Shown in pieces: positions 1 to 7,098 of a DNA stretch of 21,777 bases. The DNA is from JBOGGX01 sp050744245 (GTDB lineage Bacteria > Actinomycetota > Acidimicrobiia > Acidimicrobiales > JBOGGX01). Within the stretch, counting starts at the first letter, position 1. Each line of letters starts with the position of its first letter. A program made the position numbers and the translations under genes. Below the pieces are notes generated by a model that saw only the letters and a list, made by a program, of their open reading frames with translations, was not told where the DNA came from and ran no database searches. The DNA is taken from assembly GCA_050744245.1 (NCBI GenBank), contig JBOGGX010000241.1, forward strand, positions 1 to 21,777, in the 5' to 3' direction.

Positions 1-291
1 CGCCTTGGCGCGCAGCAGCGTCCCGTCCTCGCGGTGGGCGGCCAGGACGCTGGCCGCGCCGATGAAGCCCCCCATGACCACCGTCATCCCGAGAAGGCTG
101 GGCAGCGTGGCCGCGGCCAGCGACGTCGAGGTGCCTTCGATGGTCGAGCCCCGCTGGAGGATCACGACGAACAACAGGATCCCGTTGATCGCGATGTTGT
201 AGGTCAGGTCCACCCGATCGGTGAGGCTCTGCCTGGTCTCCATCAGACCGCGGGTGAGGCCGAGGCGGGCGGCGTGGGCGATTGGTGTCAC
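1..291 (-). CDS. ABC-2 type transporter permease, N-terminal part (cut by window edge)
   Basis: The first 97 codons of a membrane protein that runs off the left edge. The visible protein starts MTPIAHAARLGLTRGLMETR, followed by a hydrophobic segment at about residues 33-45 (NIAINGILLFVVIL) and a second from about residue 65 (LPSLLGMTVVMGGFIGAAS), then an exposed EDGTLLRAK motif. That layout, including the EDGTLLR-like stretch after the second helix, is typical of ABC-2 export permeases. The GTG start is chosen because GAGGAGG lies 8 nt upstream. The partner should be an ATPase; the only candidate here is the truncated fragment just upstream at 416-754. Substrate cannot be predicted. The family call is fairly safe, the function is not. 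Confidence 0.7.
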   Translation of the reverse strand, partial: MTPIAHAARLGLTRGLMETRQSLTDRVDLTYNIAINGILLFVVILQRGSTIEGTSTSLAAATLPSLLGMTVVMGGFIGAASVLAAHREDGTLLRAKA

Positions 292-299
292 TGGTGCAG

Positions 300-306
300 C
301 CTCCTC
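300..306 (-). promoter_or_regulatory. Strong Shine-Dalgarno of the ABC permease
   Basis: GAGGAGG on the minus strand, 8 nt before the GTG at 291. It fixes the permease start and shows the gene is translated independently of the fragment upstream. Confidence 0.75.
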
Positions 307-356
307 GAATCACACCAGCTCACGTCACCGCCGACCCACGGAGCACCAGTGACCAC

Positions 357-375
357 TTCGCCGCTCCGCGGCGAA
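357..375. repeat. Perfect 8-bp inverted repeat in ABC intergenic gap
   Basis: TTCGCCGC, a TCC loop, then GCGGCGAA. It lies in the 124-bp gap between the ATPase fragment and the permease. No T-run follows on either strand, so it is not a classical intrinsic terminator. It could still be a transcript-stabilising or attenuating hairpin. Confidence 0.45.
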
Positions 376-415
376 GACGGGCTGTGTTGATGGTTCGCTC
401 GCCCTGCGGGCTCAC

Positions 416-754
416 TCATCGGCCGGCCTCCAGGGGTTCGGCGACCGCGTCGACGGACTGCCCCGTCTCGGCCCGGTGCACGATCGCCATGTACGTGTCC
501 TCCAGGCTCGCCCGCCGGACCTCGAGGTCGGCCACCTCGTCGCCGTGCTGAGCGAAGAGCTCGCGGACGAACGCCGTGGCGTCGCCGGTGGCGTGCACGA
601 ACTGGTCGTCGCCCCGGCGCCACCGGACCTCGGCGCGTCCGGCGACGGTGCGGGCGAGTTGGTCGGCGCTGCCATCGGCGACGATCCGTCCGCCGGCCAG
701 GATCAGGATGCGGTCGGCCAGCTTCTCGGCCTCGTCGAGGTCGATATAGGACAT
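416..754 (-). pseudogene. ABC transporter ATP-binding protein, C-terminal fragment only
   Basis: The reading frame gives MSYIDLDEAEKLADRILILA, then GGRIVADGSADQLA and a roughly 75-residue tail ending SLEDTYMAIVHRAETGQ and beyond. DEAEKLADRI followed by GGRIVADG is the region just after the H-loop in drug-export type ABC ATPases, and the tail resembles their C-terminal extension. Walker A, Q-loop, signature and Walker B are all absent. Upstream in this frame the sequence immediately becomes the end of nusB, so about 200 residues are missing. An ATG exists at 754 but has no Shine-Dalgarno. The fragment cannot be an active ATPase alone. Most likely it is a deletion remnant of the partner of the downstream permease; a misassembly join near 755-775 is the alternative. 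Confidence 0.7.
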
Positions 755-773
755 GCGGGTCGCCGCGATCGGG

Positions 774-1190
774 TCAGGTCTCGTCGGGCCGCAGCTCGGC
801 CGCCACCCGGCTGAGGACACCGTTCACGAACCGTCCAGACTCCTCGGTCGAGTACTGCTTGGCCAGCTCGACCGCCTCGTTGATGACGACCGCCACCGGG
901 ATCTCGGGCCGGTGGGCGAGCTCCCAGACGGCCATGCGGAGAAGGGCGCGGTCGACCGCGGGCATGCGTTCGACCCGCCAGCCCTTGGAGGTCGACGAGA
1001 TGATCTCGTCGACCCGGCCCAGATCGGCGCCGACGCCGACGGTCAGGGTGCGCGCATAGGGGTCGGGATCGATGGGCAGCCCGGCGACGAGGTCACCGGG
1101 CGCCAGCCCCTTCGACTCGGCCTCGTACAGCAGCTCGAGCGCCCGTTCGCGCGCCTCGCGGCGCCCGGATCCGGGGATGGAGGTCGGCAT
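774..1190 (-). CDS. nusB: Transcription antitermination factor NusB
   Basis: A 138-residue all-helical protein, the usual NusB size. Visible landmarks are RREARERALELLYEAE near the N-terminus, the central VDRALLRMAVWELAHRPEIP segment and the highly diagnostic VVINEAVELAKQYSTEESGRFVNGVL near the C-terminus. NusB pairs with NusE (ribosomal protein S10) on boxA RNA and supports rRNA antitermination. It follows efp with a 26-bp gap that contains a perfect 12-bp GC palindrome (1205-1216); only a weak AGG precedes the ATG. The efp-nusB pairing is common in Actinobacteria. Its last codons directly abut the ABC ATPase fragment, so this is the end of the conserved block. Confidence 0.95.
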   Translation of the reverse strand: MPTSIPGSGRREARERALELLYEAESKGLAPGDLVAGLPIDPDPYARTLTVGVGADLGRVDEIISSTSKGWRVERMPAVDRALLRMAVWELAHRPEIPVAVVINEAVELAKQYSTEESGRFVNGVLSRVAAELRPDET

Positions 1191-1216
1191 GGTCGGGGCC
1201 TGGGGCGGCGCGCCGC

Positions 1217-1777
1217 TCAGGCCCGGCTGAGGTACTCGCCGCTGCGGGTGTCGACCTTGACCCGTTCGCCGGTGTTCACGAACAGCGGCACCTGGACGAC
1301 CAGTCCGGTCTCCAGCGTCGCCGGTTTGCGGGCACCGGACACCCGGTCGCCCTGGACTCCGGGCTCGGTCCGGGCCACGGTCAGCTCGACCGACGCCGGC
1401 AGCTCGACGCCGACGATCTCGCCGCCGTACATGTTCATGACGGCCGACGATCCCTCGACGACGAAGTCGGCCGCACTACCGAGGGTCGGTCGGGTCACAT
1501 GGAGCTGGTCGTAGCTGGCGTTGTCCATGAAGACGTAGTCGTCGGCGTCACGGTAGAGGTACTGCATCTCCCGCTTGTCGATGACCGCCTGCTCGACCCG
1601 CTCGCCCGCCCGGAAGGTGCGATCGATCACCGCGCCCGTGCGGACGTTGCGCAGGGTGGTGCGGACGAACGCCCCGCCCTTGCCCGGCTTCACGTGCTGG
1701 AACTCGACCACCTGGAACAGCCCCTCGGACAGGTTGAGGGCCATCCCGTTCTTCAGGTCGTTGGTTGTGATGGCCAT
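1217..1777 (-). CDS. efp: Translation elongation factor P
   Basis: 186 residues, the standard EF-P length, beginning MAITTNDLKNGMALNLSEGL. The loop PGKGGAFVRT carries Lys33, equivalent to the modified Lys34 of E. coli EF-P. The C-terminal OB domain ends with VDTRSGEYLSRA, the usual EF-P signature. EF-P enters the ribosomal E site and relieves stalling at polyproline. The ATG has AAGGA 6 nt upstream (1784-1788), and the start lies 25 nt inside the end of pepQ, so translation is probably coupled. No modification enzyme (EpmA/EarP/YmfI type) is visible in the window, so whether Lys33 is modified cannot be judged. Confidence 0.97.
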   Translation of the reverse strand: MAITTNDLKNGMALNLSEGLFQVVEFQHVKPGKGGAFVRTTLRNVRTGAVIDRTFRAGERVEQAVIDKREMQYLYRDADDYVFMDNASYDQLHVTRPTLGSAADFVVEGSSAVMNMYGGEIVGVELPASVELTVARTEPGVQGDRVSGARKPATLETGLVVQVPLFVNTGERVKVDTRSGEYLSRA

Positions 1778-2901
1778 GCTGGGTCCTTGGGGGCCTGGGT
1801 GAGCGTCCGGCAGCCGTCGGCGGTGACGACGACGGTGTCCTCGACCCGCACGCCGCCGTGGGCGGGAAGGTACACGCCGGGCTCGATGGTGACGACATAG
1901 CCGGCGGCGATGGTGGCGTCCGGCTTGGCCGAGAACGACAGCCGGGGATCCTCGTGGATGTCGAGGCCCACCCCGTGGCCGGTCCCGTGCAGGAAGGCGT
2001 CGGCCCAGCCGGCCTCGGTGATGACGTCGCGGCAGGCGGCGTCAACCTCGACGCACCCGGCGCCGCCGTGGACGGCGGCCACCCCGGCGGCCTGCGCCTC
2101 GGTGACCACGTCGAGCATGCGCCGCTGCTCGGCGCTCGGCTCGCCGATCATGGCCGTGCGGGTCATGTCGGAGTGGTAGCCGCCGACGAGGGCGCCGAAG
2201 TCGAGCACGACCAGGTCGCCATCCTCGATCACCCTGGGCCCGGGCACGGCGTGGGGCATGGCGCCGTTGGGTCCCGAGGCCACGATGGTCTCGAACGACG
2301 GCGCCTCGGCGCCGAGCCGGCGCATCTCGACGTCGAGCTCGAGCGCGAACTCCGACTCGGTCGGCCGCTCGAGCAGGCGGTGCCGCACGTTGCCCAGCGC
2401 CGCGTCGGCGATGGCGCAGGCCGCCTCGATGCGGGCGACCTCGCCGGCGTCCTTGGTCAGGCGCAGCTCGGCGATCAGGCTCTCGGTCGACACCAGCTCC
2501 GCGGCGTCGAACCACGACGCCGCGAACTGCTGCTGCTGGGCCCAGGTGACGTGGTCGGCCTCGAGGGCGAGCCGGCCCATGCCTTTGGCCGCGGTCGAGA
2601 TCGACTCCTGCTGGGCGGCCTGGGTGCGGCCGATCTCGACCCGGGCGTCGACGCCCGACGCACCGAGCTCGTCGGCCGAACGCTCCTGGTAGCGGCCGTC
2701 GGTCACGAAGAGCAGGTCGTCCGGCAGCACCAGCAGCAGGGCGGCCGATCCGGTGAAGCCGGTCAGGTAGCGGACGTTGACCAGATTGGTGACGAGCAGG
2801 CCGTCGCAGCCGAGCTCGGCCACCCGGCCCCGGACCCGGTCGGCCCGACCGGCGACATCCATGGGCGGCAGCTGGGCGTGGTCGGCGGATGGGGACGTCA
2901 T
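1753..2901 (-). CDS. pepQ: Xaa-Pro aminopeptidase / dipeptidase, M24B family
   Basis: A 382-residue metallopeptidase with an N-terminal creatinase-like domain (about 15-145) and a C-terminal pita-bread catalytic domain. The five metal ligands are all present: Asp234 (VVLDFG), Asp245 (GYHSDMTRT), His309 (HGTGHGVG), Glu340 (TIEPGVY) and Glu354 (VRVEDT). The enzyme cleaves the bond before or after proline in short peptides, in the cytoplasm. The ATG at 2901 forms an ATGA overlap with the aroQ stop and has AAGGAG 8 nt upstream (2910-2915), so I reject the longer in-frame extension to 3006. The same gene sits between aroQ and efp in mycobacteria. Aminopeptidase versus prolidase activity cannot be separated from sequence alone; the symbol follows the mycobacterial naming. 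Confidence 0.9.
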   Translation of the reverse strand: MTSPSADHAQLPPMDVAGRADRVRGRVAELGCDGLLVTNLVNVRYLTGFTGSAALLLVLPDDLLFVTDGRYQERSADELGASGVDARVEIGRTQAAQQESISTAAKGMGRLALEADHVTWAQQQQFAASWFDAAELVSTESLIAELRLTKDAGEVARIEAACAIADAALGNVRHRLLERPTESEFALELDVEMRRLGAEAPSFETIVASGPNGAMPHAVPGPRVIEDGDLVVLDFGALVGGYHSDMTRTAMIGEPSAEQRRMLDVVTEAQAAGVAAVHGGAGCVEVDAACRDVITEAGWADAFLHGTGHGVGLDIHEDPRLSFSAKPDATIAAGYVVTIEPGVYLPAHGGVRVEDTVVVTADGCRTLTQAPKDPAWPSQPTT

Positions 2902-3338
2902 GCGAGCAGCTCCTTGATCGCGTCGATGGCCAGGACGTAGCCGAGGGGTCCGAGCCCGCTGATGGTACCGACGGCGACCGGGCTGACCACCGAGGTGTGA
3001 CGCCACGGCTCCCTGGCGTTGGGGTTGGACAGGTGGACCTCGATCACCGGGCCGTCGAACGTGCGCAGGGCGTCATGGAGCGACCAGGCGTAGTGGGTCA
3101 GGGCGCCCGGGTTGATGATGATGGCGGCGAAGCGGTCCCGGGCCGCCTGGATCGCCTCGACCAGGTCGCCCTCGTGGTTCGACTGGACGTGCTCGACATC
3201 GAGCCCGCGCTCGGTCGCCGCCGTGGAGACGGTGGCGATCAGCTCGTCGAGCGGGCCCAAGCCGTACACCTCCGGCTCGCGGGTGCCGAGCAGGTTGAGG
3301 TTGGGGCCGTGCAGGACGAGCACCGACGGGCGCGCCAT
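2898..3338 (-). CDS. aroQ: 3-dehydroquinate dehydratase, type II
   Basis: A 146-residue flavodoxin-like fold enzyme that dehydrates 3-dehydroquinate to 3-dehydroshikimate, the third shikimate step. The N-terminus HGPNLNLLGTREPEVYG is the type II signature. Catalytic residues are visible: Arg20, Tyr25, Asn76 (NPGALTHYAWSL), His102 (VHLSNPNAREPWR) and Arg113. It is the dodecameric type, unrelated to type I AroD. The ATG overlaps the aroB stop as TGATG; a GTG one codon earlier is possible. It is also called aroD in mycobacteria. Confidence 0.96.
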   Translation of the reverse strand: MARPSVLVLHGPNLNLLGTREPEVYGLGPLDELIATVSTAATERGLDVEHVQSNHEGDLVEAIQAARDRFAAIIINPGALTHYAWSLHDALRTFDGPVIEVHLSNPNAREPWRHTSVVSPVAVGTISGLGPLGYVLAIDAIKELLA

Positions 3339-4339
3339 CACGCCACCGCCTCGAAGGCGGCGTCGATGGCCGGCCGTTCGATGTCGCGCACGACCTCGAC
3401 GCCGTTGGGTCCGTCGAGCACGAAGGTCACCCCGGCCACCACCTTCTTGTCGCGGGCGAACAGCTTGACCAACTCGTCGGGGTCGGCGCCGTCGGGGAGC
3501 CTGCTTGGCAGCCCGTAGCCGTCGACCACCTCCCGGTGCCGAGCCACCCTGCGCTCATCGATCCGCCCGAGGACCCGGCCCAGCTCGGCCGCATACACCA
3601 ACCCGATGGCCACGGCCTCGCCGTGGCGCAGGTCGTAGCCGCCGGCGGTCTCCAGGGCATGGGCCAGGGTGTGGCCGTAGTTCAACACCGCCCTCCGGTC
3701 GCCCTCCCGCTCGTCGGCCGCGACCACCGCGGCCTTGATCCGCACGCACTCGGCGATGCGCTCGTCGAGGCGGAGGTCGGCCAGCTCGACCCCGGTGAGG
3801 AAGTGGTACTTGGCCATCTCGCCCCGGCCGCTGGCCTGTTCACGCTGCGGAAGGGTGGCCAGCACCTCGGTGTCGCACAGCACGGCCGTCGGCTGCCAGA
3901 AGGCGCCGACCAGGTTCTTCCCCTCGGGCAGGTTGACGCCGGTCTTGCCGCCGATCGCCGCGTCGACCTGGCCCAGCAGGGTCGTGGGCACCTGCACCAC
4001 CGGCACGCCGCGGTGGTAGACGGCGGCGGCGAACCCGGCCAGGTCGGTCACCACCCCGCCGCCGACACCGACGATGGCATCCGACCGCGTCAGCCCGTAG
4101 CGGGCCAGCCCCCGGCACAGCTCCTCGACCACGTCGAGCCGCTTGGCCTGCTCGCCGTCGGGCACGGTGAACACCTCGAACGGGACGCCGGGGTCGACCT
4201 CGACGGGGATGGCGGCCTGGGTGACCACGGCTACCCGCGCCGCGCCGGCCGGCAGCGTGTCGGCCAGGCGGTGGCGAAGCCCGGGCCCGACGAGCACGTC
4301 GTAGGAGCGGTCGCCGAGCGCCACGGGCACGACGATCAC
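3338..4339 (-). CDS. aroB: 3-dehydroquinate synthase
   Basis: A 333-residue NAD- and metal-dependent synthase converting DAHP to 3-dehydroquinate, the second shikimate step. Diagnostic segments are the nucleotide loop VGVGGGVVTDLAGFAAAVYHRG, VPTTLLGQVDAAIGGKTGVN, the metal ligand regions GRGEMAKYHFL, LNYGHTLAHALE and LRHGEAVAIG. The GTG at 4339 forms a GTGA overlap with the aroK stop and has GGGAGG 8 nt upstream (4348-4353), which decides the start. The protein is slightly shorter than the usual 350-360 residues but no motif is missing. Confidence 0.96.
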   Translation of the reverse strand: MIVVPVALGDRSYDVLVGPGLRHRLADTLPAGAARVAVVTQAAIPVEVDPGVPFEVFTVPDGEQAKRLDVVEELCRGLARYGLTRSDAIVGVGGGVVTDLAGFAAAVYHRGVPVVQVPTTLLGQVDAAIGGKTGVNLPEGKNLVGAFWQPTAVLCDTEVLATLPQREQASGRGEMAKYHFLTGVELADLRLDERIAECVRIKAAVVAADEREGDRRAVLNYGHTLAHALETAGGYDLRHGEAVAIGLVYAAELGRVLGRIDERRVARHREVVDGYGLPSRLPDGADPDELVKLFARDKKVVAGVTFVLDGPNGVEVVRDIERPAIDAAFEAVA

Positions 4340-4860
4340 CGCGTCGACCTCCCGTCGGCCAGCAACGACAACACCCGGTCGACGACCGCGTCCGGCCCCA
4401 GTTGGGTCACGTCGACCCGGTGGGTGGCGACCTCTTCGTACCACGGCCGGCGGGCCTCGGCCATCGACCGCATGGCCGCCACCGGATCGACGTCGAGCAG
4501 CGGTCGGTGATCGCCGGTCGAGGCCCGCTCGGCCAGCACCTCAGGATCGCCGTCGAGCCACACGACGGTGCCGCTGGTGCGGAGCAGCCGACGGTTGGCC
4601 GGGTCGAGGACCACGCCGCCGGCGGCGGCGATGACCGCGTGCCGGGGCTCGGCGACCGCCGCGGCCAGGGCCGCGGCCTCCAGCCGGCGGTAGGCCGGTT
4701 CGCCGTCGCTGCTCCAGATCTCCCTCACGCTTCGGCCCGTGTCCGCCTCGATCTGCTGGTCGCTGTCGACGAACCGCCGTCCCGACCGGCGGGCGACCTC
4801 CCGGCCGACGGTGGTCTTGCCGCTACCCATGAGCCCAACCAGCACGACGTGGTCAGCCAA
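4336..4860 (-). CDS. aroK: Shikimate kinase
   Basis: A 174-residue P-loop kinase that phosphorylates shikimate at the 3-OH. Walker A is GLMGSGKTT (9-17). Shikimate-binding residues are the DSD pair (32-34), Arg58 (YRRLE), a GG turn near 81-82 (AAAGG instead of the commoner GGG), the lid arginine at 119 (GDHRPLL) and Arg138 before PWY. The start appears to be TTG at 4860, 8 nt inside aroC. No ATG or GTG lies in frame between the upstream stop and this codon, and later GTG or ATG codons would cut into the P-loop strand. The only Shine-Dalgarno-like bases (GAGG) sit too close, so translation probably depends on coupling to aroC. Confidence 0.93.
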   Translation of the reverse strand: MADHVVLVGLMGSGKTTVGREVARRSGRRFVDSDQQIEADTGRSVREIWSSDGEPAYRRLEAAALAAAVAEPRHAVIAAAGGVVLDPANRRLLRTSGTVVWLDGDPEVLAERASTGDHRPLLDVDPVAAMRSMAEARRPWYEEVATHRVDVTQLGPDAVVDRVLSLLADGRSTR

Positions 4861-6016
4861 GGCCTCGGGTGAACGCTTCGTGGTTGCGCACCAGCTCCTC
4901 GACCGAGTCGCCGCCGAACTTGCGCAGCGCCTCGCTCGCCAGCACCAGGGCGACCATGGTCTCGGCGACCACGCCCATGGCCGGCACCGCGGTGACGTCG
5001 GTGCGCTCCTTGAACGAGACCGTCGGTTGCTTGGTCGCGGTGTCGACCGACTGGAGCACGGGCCGGTTGAGCGTGGCCAGCGGCTTCATGGCCGCCCGGA
5101 CCACGACGAGCCCGCCGACCGACATCCCACCCTCGATGCCACCGGCGTGGGCGCTGGCCCGCGTGTAGCGGCTCCGGTCGGCGTCCCAGTGGATCGGGTC
5201 GTGGGCCCCCGAGCCGCGCCGCCCGGCCCCGTCGAACCCGTCGCCGATCTCGACCGCCTTGACCGCCTGGATGCTCATGAGGGCGCCGGCCAGCATGGCG
5301 TCGAGCTTGCGGTCCCAGTGGACGTGGCTGCCCAGCCCGACCGGGACCCCGTAGGCCAGCACCTCGACCACGCCGCCGAGCGAGTCGCCGTCCCGGGCCG
5401 CGGCCTTGATCTCCTCGATCATCGCCTGCTCGGCCGCCGGATCGAAGCACCGGACCGACGACGCGTCCACCGTGTCGAGGTCGGTCGGCCCGGGTCGGTC
5501 GGCCGCCTTGGACCGGGCCTGGCCCATCTGGATGACGTGGGAGAACACGTCGACGTCGAGCGTCCGCAGGAGCCCCTTGGCCAGACAGCCGGCGGCGACC
5601 CGCGCCGCGGTCTCGCGGGCCGACGCCCGCTCCAGGACGTCGCGCGCGTCGTCGAACCCGTACTTCTGCATCCCGGCCAGGTCGGCGTGACCCGGGCGGG
5701 GCTGGGTCAGCGGGCTGGCCGTGGCGCCGGGTTCGACCGCCATCTCCGCGTGCCACTTGTCCGACCGCAGCCACTCGGTGTTGGCGATCTCGACGGCCAC
5801 CGGCGACCCCAGCGTGCGGCCGTGCCTGACCCCGCCGATGATGGTCAGCTCGTCGCGCTCGAAGCGCATGCGCGGTCCCCGCCCGTACCCCAGCCGCCGG
5901 CGGGCCAGCTCGTCTGCGATCTCGTCGGCCGTCACCTCCAACCCGGCCGGCAGCCCCTCGACGATGACGACCAGGGCGCGACCGTGCGACTCCCCGGCGG
6001 TGAGGAAGCGCAGCAT
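4853..6016 (-). CDS. aroC: Chorismate synthase
   Basis: A 387-residue FMN-dependent enzyme making chorismate from EPSP, the last shikimate step. Family signatures: [16 protein letters not shown] at the N-terminus, [51 protein letters not shown], and the C-terminal [11 protein letters not shown] followed by MKPLATL. The ATG at 6016 matches the standard [13 protein letters not shown]-terminus, so a much longer in-frame extension upstream is rejected. No Shine-Dalgarno precedes it; instead a TAGAGT box ends 7 nt upstream, so it may start a leaderless transcript. It overlaps aroK by 8 nt. Confidence 0.97.
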   Translation of the reverse strand: MLRFLTAGESHGRALVVIVEGLPAGLEVTADEIADELARRRLGYGRGPRMRFERDELTIIGGVRHGRTLGSPVAVEIANTEWLRSDKWHAEMAVEPGATASPLTQPRPGHADLAGMQKYGFDDARDVLERASARETAARVAAGCLAKGLLRTLDVDVFSHVIQMGQARSKAADRPGPTDLDTVDASSVRCFDPAAEQAMIEEIKAAARDGDSLGGVVEVLAYGVPVGLGSHVHWDRKLDAMLAGALMSIQAVKAVEIGDGFDGAGRRGSGAHDPIHWDADRSRYTRASAHAGGIEGGMSVGGLVVVRAAMKPLATLNRPVLQSVDTATKQPTVSFKERTDVTAVPAMGVVAETMVALVLASEALRKFGGDSVEELVRNHEAFTRGLG

Positions 6017-6023
6017 GCAGGGA

Positions 6024-6029
6024 ACTCTA
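6024..6029 (-). promoter_or_regulatory. Candidate -10 box (TAGAGT), leaderless aroC
   Basis: TAGAGT on the minus strand with 7 nt between it and the aroC ATG. It fits the actinobacterial TANNNT -10, which would place the first transcribed base at about the A of the start codon. No convincing -35 is seen. Confidence 0.5.
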
Positions 6030-6042
6030 GGGTTCGGGCGGG

Positions 6043-6684
6043 TCAGGCGACGATCGACTCGCTCCAGAGGATGACGACGACCGCGGCCACGGCCAGCGCC
6101 GGGCCCAGCGGGAACGTTCCCCGCCAGCCGGCCCTGAACACCACCCCGAGGAGCACGCCGAGCACCAAGCCGAGCACCGCGGCCGCGAACACCAGGCTGA
6201 TCGTGCCGGCCACCGTGGGCGCCACCCAACCGGCGGCCAGCCCGAGCACGGCCGCCAACTTGACGTCGCCGAACCCCATGCCCCGCGGGCTGATCAGGTG
6301 CGGGACGAGCAGGAGCACGAAGAACATGGCCGCGCCGAGCAGGGCCAGCCCCATCGGCCCCCAGTCGCCGCGAACGAGCGAGACCACGGCCATGGCGACG
6401 AGCCCGATCGCCAGCGTCGGGGCCACGACGATGTTGGGGAGCCGGTGGACCCGCAGGTCGATGGCCGACACGGTGATGAGCGCCGCGAACAGGAAGAGAC
6501 AGATCGGGAGCTCCGCGGTCGGGCCGAAGCGGATGGCGGCGGCGGTGAACGCGGCGGCCGTGAACAGCGCCAGCGCCAGCCGGTCCCCGATCCTCAGCGG
6601 TTGCGGCTCGGGGATCCGCTCGACGACGAGGGCGAGGCCGAACGCCACCACCAACCCGAGCGCCGCACACCCCACCGCCAGCAC
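6043..6684 (-). CDS. Type IV prepilin peptidase-like membrane protease (A24), peptidase domain only
   Basis: A 213-residue, almost wholly hydrophobic protein with about six to seven membrane segments. It keeps both catalytic aspartates of the A24 family: Asp76 in [12 protein letters not shown] and Asp140 in [11 protein letters not shown] (GxGDxK motif). The N-terminal cysteine-bearing methyltransferase region of full-length PilD/TadV-type enzymes is absent, so it would cleave but not methylate prepilins. No pilin, ATPase or other secretion gene is in the window. A homologous gene near aroE is, as I recall, also found in mycobacteria. The GTG at 6684 has no Shine-Dalgarno but a TAACGT box ends 8 nt upstream. 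A gap of 26 bp separates it from aroC. Confidence 0.85.
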   Translation of the reverse strand: MLAVGCAALGLVVAFGLALVVERIPEPQPLRIGDRLALALFTAAAFTAAAIRFGPTAELPICLFLFAALITVSAIDLRVHRLPNIVVAPTLAIGLVAMAVVSLVRGDWGPMGLALLGAAMFFVLLLVPHLISPRGMGFGDVKLAAVLGLAAGWVAPTVAGTISLVFAAAVLGLVLGVLLGVVFRAGWRGTFPLGPALAVAAVVVILWSESIVA

Positions 6685-6692
6685 GGCGGCGA

Positions 6693-6698
6693 ACGTTA
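6693..6698 (-). promoter_or_regulatory. Candidate -10 box (TAACGT) of the prepilin peptidase
   Basis: TAACGT on the minus strand, 8 nt before the GTG at 6684, again in the leaderless position. It is the first gene of the minus-strand block, so a promoter is expected here. Confidence 0.45.
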
Positions 6699-6715
6699 GG
6701 TGGGATCGTCGCCTG

Positions 6716-6773
6716 CCCCAACCCGCCTCTGTGTCGTCTGGCGCCGGCTATTCATGCCGAACCCGCCACAGAA
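6716..6773. repeat. 58-bp direct repeat, copy A
   Basis: Matches copy B (6892-6949) at 54 of 58 positions. The unit holds TCTGTG (6728-6733) and its inverse CACAGA (6767-6772) near its ends, with AACCCGCC occurring directly next to both arms. It lies right behind the prepilin peptidase promoter in the divergent gap before the VOC gene. The four differences do not favour any coding frame. Identity of the element is unknown; this copy starts 17 bp upstream of the TAACGT box. Confidence 0.85.
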
Positions 6774-6792
6774 TCGCCGTAGTGGTTGCGCC

Positions 6793-6836
6793 GGCCCATG
6801 TCCGGCCCATGTCCCGCCCATGTCCCGCCCATGTTT
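6793..6836. repeat. Four tandem 11-bp units (S-GCCCATGTCC type)
   Basis: Four consecutive 11-bp units: GGCCCATGTCC twice, CGCCCATGTCC, then CGCCCATGTTT. A fifth, isolated relative, GGACCATGTCC, sits at 6993-7003. The period is close to one helical turn, so the sites would face one side of the helix, as in iterated protein-binding sites. The array directly abuts the palindrome at 6837-6871. The intervening gap region 6685-7098 contains no credible gene. Confidence 0.8.
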
Positions 6837-6871
6837 CCGCGCTCAGCTACCGCTGCGGTGGCTGAGCGCGG
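6837..6871. repeat. Perfect 11-bp-arm palindrome with inner stem
   Basis: CCGCGCTCAGC pairs exactly with GCTGAGCGCGG across a 13-nt centre that itself contains ACC-GCTGC-GGT, so an RNA or single-strand form would be one long hairpin. No T-run follows, so an intrinsic terminator is unlikely. It sits in a divergent gap where a terminator would serve neither flanking gene. Confidence 0.8.
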
Positions 6872-6891
6872 CAGGAAGGCCGGTCGGCCGT

Positions 6892-6949
6892 CCCCAACTC
6901 GCCTCTGTGTCGTCTGGGGCCGACTATTCATGCGGAACCCGCCACAGAA
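6892..6949. repeat. 58-bp direct repeat, copy B
   Basis: Same orientation as copy A, 176 bp downstream, with four substitutions (positions 8, 27, 32 and 43 of the unit). Together the two copies bracket the 11-bp array and the palindrome. From the end of this copy to the VOC start (6950-7098) I see only the lone GGACCATGTCC unit and a Shine-Dalgarno. Confidence 0.85.
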
Positions 6950-7086
6950 CGGCCGTCACCGACGTCGCCGGCGTCTGGGACCGCGAGCGCCCGGACCATG
7001 TCCAGTCAGTCTGCCGGCTCGATGCAGACGGTCACATTTGGTCGCCGAGATCCGTCATGGCATCGTCACCCGGTAGCACACGACCC

Positions 7087-7092
7087 AAGGAG
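7087..7092 (+). promoter_or_regulatory. Shine-Dalgarno of the VOC gene
   Basis: AAGGAG with a 6-nt spacer to the ATG at 7099. It decides the start against the in-frame codons that extend upstream through the repeats. Confidence 0.8.
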
Positions 7093-7098
7093 CACATC

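Noticed and set aside
1205..1216. 12-bp perfect palindrome GCGGCGCGCCGC between efp and nusB
   Set aside because: Such GC palindromes arise easily at this base composition; with no loop or T-run I do not call it a terminator.
6017..6721. Longer aroC start giving about 622 residues
   Set aside because: The standard chorismate synthase N-terminus [12 protein letters not shown] begins at 6016; the extension overlays the prepilin peptidase in another frame.
6793..6836. Possible CRISPR array
   Set aside because: Units are 11 bp with no spacers, and there are no cas genes.
4739..6865. Plus-strand 708-codon open frame opposite aroK/aroC/prepilin peptidase
   Set aside because: Antisense shadow of three genes with intact active-site motifs; composition typical of spurious frames in high-GC DNA.
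6716..6949. tRNA or other structured RNA gene in the long gap
   Set aside because: No cloverleaf, anticodon arm or TTC-type motif could be found; the structure seen is explained by the repeats and palindrome.
6700..7098. Upstream in-frame extension of the VOC gene through the repeats (245 codons in total)
   Set aside because: The family N-terminus and a well-placed AAGGAG fix the start at 7099; the extension is repeat DNA and the repeat differences do not look coding.
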